Shown here in pieces: positions 58,783 to 64,000 of a stretch of 64,000 nt of DNA (positions are counted from its first letter, which is position 1; each line of letters begins with the position of its first letter). The position numbers and the translations under genes were made by a program. This DNA is from Chloranthus sessilifolius (lineage: Eukaryota > Streptophyta > Magnoliopsida > Chloranthales > Chloranthaceae), in contig CM037589.1 in NCBI GenBank assembly GCA_021018995.1, positions 13,283,001 through 13,347,000 on the forward strand, written 5' to 3'. The notes under the pieces are model-generated. The model was given only the letters and a program-made list of their open reading frames with translations, had not been told where the DNA came from and ran no database searches.

Positions 58783-59182
58783 CATCCCCAGGGGATGAAG
58801 AAGTAAAGAGATAAGAGCATCAGGTGTGATGCAAGTGAATGGATACATCCCAGGGATGTATCCAAGATTGAATCATGTTTGATAGGGCCTAACTGATATA
58901 AGATAGCACACTTACACGGTGAATAACTATATGTAAGGCACCGATATTTTTGTTATTTGAGGTTTGATAGGGTACGTACACCGACGTGGCGGGATATCCA
59001 CGACTGACACGGCAGGATATCTGTGACCGATACGGCGGCGAAACCGTAGGCCAGTGCGGAGGCTTATCCGTACACAATAAGTACACCCCAGGGGTGTTGA
59101 TTTGAGACAAGTGAAACCCCGCCACCAATCCCCAGGGGAAAGGGGCTTGGGTACTATATTGTATTCCCAGGGAATACGTTAA
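58783..59182. repeat. CC(A/T)GG-centred palindromes in arm A
   Basis: CATCCCCAGGGGATG, TACATCCCAGGGATGTA, ACACCCCAGGGGTGT, TCCCCAGGGGA and GTATTCCCAGGGAATAC lie within 400 bp. The mirrored set in the left arm lies at about 56025-56402, for example TACATCCCTGGGATGTA. Confidence 0.8.
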
Positions 59183-62100
59183 AAGTGTCTATATAGATGA
59201 CAATGATGGGTATCTCATCGGGGCTCGATGCTATATTGCTCGGGGATTACTTAAGTTGAAAGTTTAAGTTTTGCTTTAGGCCTTTTCAGCATCATTCATG
59301 AATAAATGAAAACATAAGTAACTACCAGTAAAATGTAATACTTTTTAACTGTTTTATCAGTAATTGCATAGACACATCATGCATATCATATCATGGAATA
59401 TATGTGAGTAATAATTTATATGTTCAACTGTGTTTTGTTCCCTATTGAGCTAGGATGTAGCTCACCCTATAGACTATACGTCGTAGGTCCACTACTAGCA
59501 GCGGCCGAGGCTTCAGGAGACGCTGACCCTGGTGAGTCGGACCTTGCGGCCGGTGAAGAGTTGGAGCCACCTCCTGAGGACTTCTTCTAGAGGACTCCGT
59601 TGTGCCGCTTTGAGGGCTTTTAGATAGAGATTTGTACGGCTTGGTATGTCAAGCCTTATTTTGGTTAAACCATGTATATATTGAGTTGGGATTATCCTTT
59701 TGGGGTGAACCATCCATGATGATTGCTATCATCGATGGTTCAGATCGGTTCTCCATTCATGCAGAGGCATGAGGGTAGAACTGTCTTTTGGAGAATTGCT
59801 TTAATATAGATTTAAATTCCGCAGTTTCATTTATTATTTTATTTTATGCTTGATATGCCAATGTTCCGTGCTTAGCTAAGGGGCACGGTCAAGATGATCG
59901 TACTGATGGCACGAGTTTCGGAGTGCCGAAATCCGGGCTGTCACACTCTCCCTCTCTCTTCTTAACTCTCTCTTAACAATCCAATAAATGACTTTAGGGT
60001 TCTTTGACCCTTATATCCTTACTCTCTTCGTGTTGAGCACGTACACCCAAGATAAGCGTATGTGATTCTCATTTAACCACACATTCCACACACTTACATC
60101 ATTTTCACATCACATCCGTTCATCACCTCTCCAGTCAATTTGCGAACTCCCTCTTGGTCAAACCTATGACCAGTCGGGCACGGATCCCGAGGTCACTGTT
60201 CAATGCAGATTTTTTTCGAGATATTACAATCACTTTGATAGTCATATTGTAAATGATGATGGTTTGTATTAAGGTGGCCGCCGGAGGGTTATTACAATTT
60301 CGACGGGTATATCTTATGAAAGGTTCAGAAGGAGAATTTCTGCTGTTAGTTTTGCGAGAGCAGATGAAACAATTTCCATAAAATTCTCTATGCAGATAGT
60401 GAATACCCCTGTGCTTGCCGATATTTTGGATTCGAATGATTTGGCCACCCTATTTTCGTTTTATAAATCCGAGTAGGACATTATAAAGGTATTCATCATT
60501 GAAGAGTCATCCTCCTTCCGATTCGAAGCTGAACAAGTACCTCTAGTACCTCTAGGTGGGACTAATTTTGTGAGTAACCATTCCTTCCAGTCATGTAAGT
60601 TTGAGGAGGAAGGACTTACAAATGATACTATTCAGTTAGGTGATGACGGCAATTTTGCGGCAAATATATCCACCATGAAGACAACTATTGATCTAAACCA
60701 TGCCCCAGTTGAATCATATGATGACCCACTAAATAATATGCATGGGGCACATTGTAGTGAAGAGTTAGACTACATGTCTCTAAGAGTGGGGGATGAAGAC
60801 GATTTTCATCATATCTTTCCCGGTGGATTCACAACTTGGATGACTCATGAATTATGTTCTACTATGCCATTGATGGAGATTACCGAAGGAGCTCAACCTT
60901 ATTTCCATACATATAATCACCCCTTCGGTGAAGGGACTAGTCAACCATGTCAGAACCCGTTCGGTGAAGGGCTTAGTCAGCCATGTCATGACCCATTCCG
61001 TGAAGGGCCTAGTCAACCACATCAGAACCCCTTCTGTGAAGAAGGATCTAGTGAACCACCTCAAAATACTGCTAGTGAAAAGAACGTCAAAGATTATGAT
61101 GATGAATCGGATAAGTTTATAAAAGAGGATCCAAAGTGTTTTATGAGAGGCATTGATAATCCATTAGTAGATGGAGCTTACGAAGTATCAGAGACATCGG
61201 ACGAGTCTTCCGATCAAGAGGTGGAAACCGAATATCGAAATTGGACGTTTAAAGTTAGAGAGATCTTAAGAGATAAACAAACATTTCAAAGAGCATTGAA
61301 AGAGCACGCAGTGGAGAAAAACTTTCAAATTCGACCTTTGAAAACTGCTAATTACCGAGTGACAGCCGCATGCTACGAAGCCGGTTGTTCATTGGAAATA
61401 CATGCGTCTAAATTAACTGGGCTCGACACTTTCTAAATGAAGACGTTCAATAGTACTCATACATGCGGGGCCGCTAAAATCGGACCGCACGGGCACCGTA
61501 ATGCAACAATCTCATTTGTAGCTAATTATGTACAGGAGAAACTTATGGAAGGATTCGACTATACCCCGGCGTCGATAATACTTGATATTGTAAAAGCTTA
61601 TAATGTGCAAATCTCATATGCTAAGGCTTGGAGGGGGAAAGAACTTGCCCTTAATGATATTAGAGGCAGTTGGGAAGAATAATTTGTGGATCTACCAACC
61701 TACGTGAAAGAGATGGAGAGGGTAGATCATAATGTATAAATATCCTTTCAACTAACGCTTGACGGTAAATTTCTAAGATTTTTTTGGAGTTTCGGCCCGT
61801 ACATCAGAAGCTACCGCAATACACTTCGTCACACACTGCTTGTAGATGGCACACACCTACGGGAATGTTTCGAAGGGATCTTACTTATTGCCTTGGGGCA
61901 AGATGGTAATGGCCATATATTTCCGTTAGCATTTGTCATCGTCGAATTAGAAGAAGAGGATACGTGGATGTGGTTTCTTGAACGGGTAGGTGCGTTCGTG
62001 ATCGGTGAGTTTATCGAAGGTTTTATTTTTATCACGGATAGGTCGAAGGTTTTAAATAAGGCGGCCAAGCATATCTTCCCTAACGCACACCACAACTATT

Positions 62101-63031
62101 GCATGCGCCATATGACACAAAATTTGCAACACAAGTATTCTAAAATGTGAAGGGTTTATGGTGGTCCGTCGCACGTGCATATTCAGTAGAGAAATTTGAT
62201 TATTTTATTAATAAAATGAAGGAAGATCCTGCTGATCCTCGGGCCGTAGAGTATATTTTGAAAATAAACCCAAAGCATTGGGCACGCGCACATATGAAAG
62301 GAAGGCAAATATGATTCCCTGACTACGAATAATACCGAAAGCTTAAACAGCGTACTAAAGATAGCTCGAGAGAAACCAATTATCGACCTAATCATAACTA
62401 CTAGAGAGAAAGTCGTCGATTATTTTCAAAAGTATCGACAAATATCTGAGAAATAGACCACCCTCCTCTGCCCAAAAGCAGACGAGCACATGAAGAAGGT
62501 GCTGCAATGGGCAGGTAGAAAGAAAGCTCAACCATACGGGCACGATCAATTACAGGTCAATTTCAAAAATTTTATTCATCATGTTGACTTGGAACACAAG
62601 ACGTGTACTTGTCGCTGTTGGCACATTCATGGCTTGCCTTGCTCTCATGCCATGACAGCCATCAATCGAAGAAGTTACGATTACCATAACTTCTGTGAGA
62701 AGTGATTTTTCACTGCTTGCTTTAGACAAACATATGACGAACAATGACTTCCCACACTCGATAAAAGCCAATGGGCATTCCAAGCTTAGCAATTGCCTGA
62801 AAATATGAAGTGAGACCACCCTACAATTATCGAAAGCAAGCCAGCCATCCGAGAAAGAGAAGGATAAGGTCTAAGGGTGAGGTTAGGGCCCTACAATGTG
62901 GCAGGTGTAGTGAGTATGGTCACAATTGTAGGAGTTGCACAGCAATTAGGCCGATGGGTTGATACAGTACAAGAAGTCGGCTATATATTCAACTACAAGC
63001 CACAGTCCATTAGCTGTAAATTTTTCAAAAA

Positions 63032-63490
63032 ATAAGGTAAAAAAGTACATTTTAATAAAACTTTTAAGCATTTTCAAAATGTTTTGTCAGTACAGACAAT
63101 CGATATCGATTGTAAATACGGTCGATATCGACTGTGAATACAGTCGATGTCAATGTTATAAGAGGTCGATATCGAGTACCTTTACAATCGATAACGATTG
63201 CTTATGAAATCGATATCAATTGCTTATGAAATCGATAACGATTGCTTATGAAATTGATATCGATTGCTTATAAAATTGATATCAACTGCGAATACAATCA
63301 TTATCGACTGCGAATACAATCGTGTTCGATTTCATAAGCAATCATTATCGATTGTATTCGCAGTCGAACTCGATTGCATATTCATTCGATATCGACTTCT
63401 TATACAATCGATATAGATGTATTCGGAGTCGATATCGATTACTTGAGCACTCTTTACTTAACTCTCTATATTTAGTCGATGACTGTCAAT
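63032..63490 (+). repeat. Probable 3' intron of MULE-2 carrying a palindrome array
   Basis: Possible donor AAATAAG/GTAAAAA at about 63031 and acceptor CTGTCAATAG near 63492. Positions 63097-63450 hold about 15 units of the MULE-2 motif (CAATCGATATCGATTG with TTATGAAAT- or TATACAAT-like joints). Confidence 0.65.
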
Positions 63491-63679
63491 AGGGTCTGCG
63501 ACACGCCCAAAACCAGCCTATTATTAACCAACCTATATAAAAATGTTACATACTTGAGGTTAAAATTTTCTAAAAAATATCGAATATTGTAAAAATTAAA
63601 ATTTTTATTTACAAATATCCTTACAAATATCCTTGAATGTTCTAAGCTACAACTACATATAATTAACTTTTGAAAAAAA

Positions 63680-64000
63680 TTAGGGTGCTGCATCAGTTGT
63701 AGGTTCTTCATCAGTGGCTTTCTCGGCTTCTCCATCGGCAGTAAATTTAGCGAGGGCTTGGCCAATTTTTACCCTGATCTGACTCATATTGCTTTGGCTG
63801 AAGTCAAATTTCTTCTCCATCATGAAGTACTCTATGTACTTCAAAATAAATACCTCACAGTCCCATCCATTGCTCTGTCGGGGTACGGATTTGACCCTGC
63901 AATTAGAACTTGACCACGGATAGGTCTTAGCATTCAATGCAGTGGAGTCTCTGTCTACATGTAAAAGCGCGGGAAGATATTTGGTCTGTTTTGAAAAGTG
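63680..64000 (-). CDS. MULE-2 Ulp1-type (C48) cysteine peptidase, C-terminal part, runs off the window
   Basis: The minus-strand frame is open from the window edge to the stop at 63680. It contains SVPRQSNGWDCEVFILKYIEYF, the C-terminal catalytic block of Ulp1/SENP peptidases: Gln for the oxyanion hole and Cys as nucleophile, with Glu where Gly is usual after the Cys. The catalytic His and Asp would lie upstream, outside the window. The tail is Ala/Glu-rich (ADGEAEKATDEEPTTDAAP). It converges on the transposase. MULE-borne Ulp1 genes are known as Kaonashi or VANDAL cargo; whether this copy is active cannot be told from 106 residues. Confidence 0.8.
   Translation of the reverse strand, partial: HFSKQTKYLPALLHVDRDSTALNAKTYPWSSSNCRVKSVPRQSNGWDCEVFILKYIEYFMMEKKFDFSQSNMSQIRVKIGQALAKFTADGEAEKATDEEPTTDAAP

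Larger units (their letters stand above)
55230..60228. mobile_element. Foldback-like composite inserted in the MULE-2 transposase
   Basis: Four arms in the order A, B, inverted A, inverted B. Arm A (55230-57492) starts TGACAGCCCGGATTTCGG. Arm B (57493 to about 57780) starts TGTAATAGCCCGAAAAATC. Inverted A runs from about 57781 to 59943 (ends GGGCTGTCA), and inverted B from 59944 to 60228 (ends ATTACA). The unit is flanked by ATCACT at 55223-55228 and 60229-60234. The A arms are about 2.2 kb each and colinear over most of their length. No transposase is visible; short open frames inside do not match anything I know. The A and B termini share TG...AGCCCGRA, suggesting distant relatedness. Confidence 0.8.
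55194..63030 (+). pseudogene. MULE-2 transposase (MURA type), decayed and interrupted
   Basis: Start at 55194 (MSGVKVPLLYHYDS), like the MULE-1 start. The coding sequence resumes at 60229 after the inserted composite. Then come an acidic linker with four degenerate repeats (NPFGEGLSQP, 60920-61040), the MuDR domain (VREILRDKQTFQRALKEHAV), HTCGAAKIGPHGHRNA, AWRGKELALNDIRGSWEE, and the catalytic domain (LLVDGTHLREC near 61838, FITDRSKVLNKAAKHIFPNA near 62035, NYCMRHM). The SWIM finger CTCRCWHIHGLPCSHA is complete (62597-62650), and a CGRCSEYGHNCRSC knuckle lies near 62920. In-frame stops include 60270, 60474, 61434 and 61680, with others later. Inactive. Confidence 0.85.
54438..64000. mobile_element. 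MULE-2: Mutator-like element with transposase and Ulp1 genes, runs past the window end
   Basis: The left end GTGAAATTTACGTGATCG and the following 100 bp resemble the MULE-1 TIR (shared GAAATTT, CCTATAGTTTCA-like and CCAGCTC blocks). The layout mirrors MULE-1: transposase reading inward from one TIR and an Ulp1-type gene converging on it. A 5.0-kb composite is inserted in the transposase first coding exon. The right TIR is not in the window. Confidence 0.85.

Overview
The window is nuclear DNA from a flowering plant. It has a spliced phytochrome-interacting bHLH gene with GT-AG introns, plant Ty1/copia elements primed by initiator tRNA-Met, MULEs carrying Ulp1-type genes, and AT-rich spacers full of MITEs and (TA)n/(CT)n tracts. 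The PIF protein looks non-grass, but I cannot name the species. Only one ordinary host gene is visible: a PIF4/PIF5-type factor on the minus strand (CDS 25187 to 22727, seven coding exons, 565 residues). Almost everything else is transposable-element sequence, much of it nested.

Layout. 1-2943: spacer with a CACTA-type MITE whose empty site survives in a neighbouring repeat copy. 2944-15236: broken Tork/Tnt1-like copia element, split by a 6.9-kb non-autonomous LTR element at 5686-12587. 15237-21700: MITEs, including one nested in another, SSRs and a 22-bp minisatellite. 22500-26700: the PIF gene. 27053-30522: long-TIR element with 90-bp tandem repeats, about 0.4 kb upstream of the PIF leader. 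31908-40915: MULE-1, 9.0 kb with perfect 9-bp target duplications, carrying a DUF1985/Ulp1-type gene (+) and a dead MURA-type transposase (-), with a solo LTR inside. 43591-52989: broken minus-strand Sirevirus-like copia element with an extra ORF downstream of pol. 54438 to the window end: MULE-2, related to MULE-1, with a decayed transposase (+) and the end of an Ulp1 peptidase gene (-). A 5-kb foldback-like composite (55230-60228) sits in its transposase.

The most striking signal is a set of tandem arrays of short palindromes. Each element has its own motif: CGATAA...TTATCG in MULE-1, CAATCGATATCGATTG in MULE-2, TCAATCGATTGA in the Tork LTRs, TCGATTGATCGA in the non-autonomous LTR element, ACGGACGTCCGT in the Sirevirus-like element, TCGATTAATCGA in the foldback. 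In the two MULEs all five clear arrays lie inside predicted introns. The motif is constant within one MULE and different in the other. This resembles the element-specific target repeats known for VANC anti-silencing proteins of Arabidopsis VANDAL MULEs. That link is inference.

All calls are by reading alone. LTR divergences and repeat counts are by eye.
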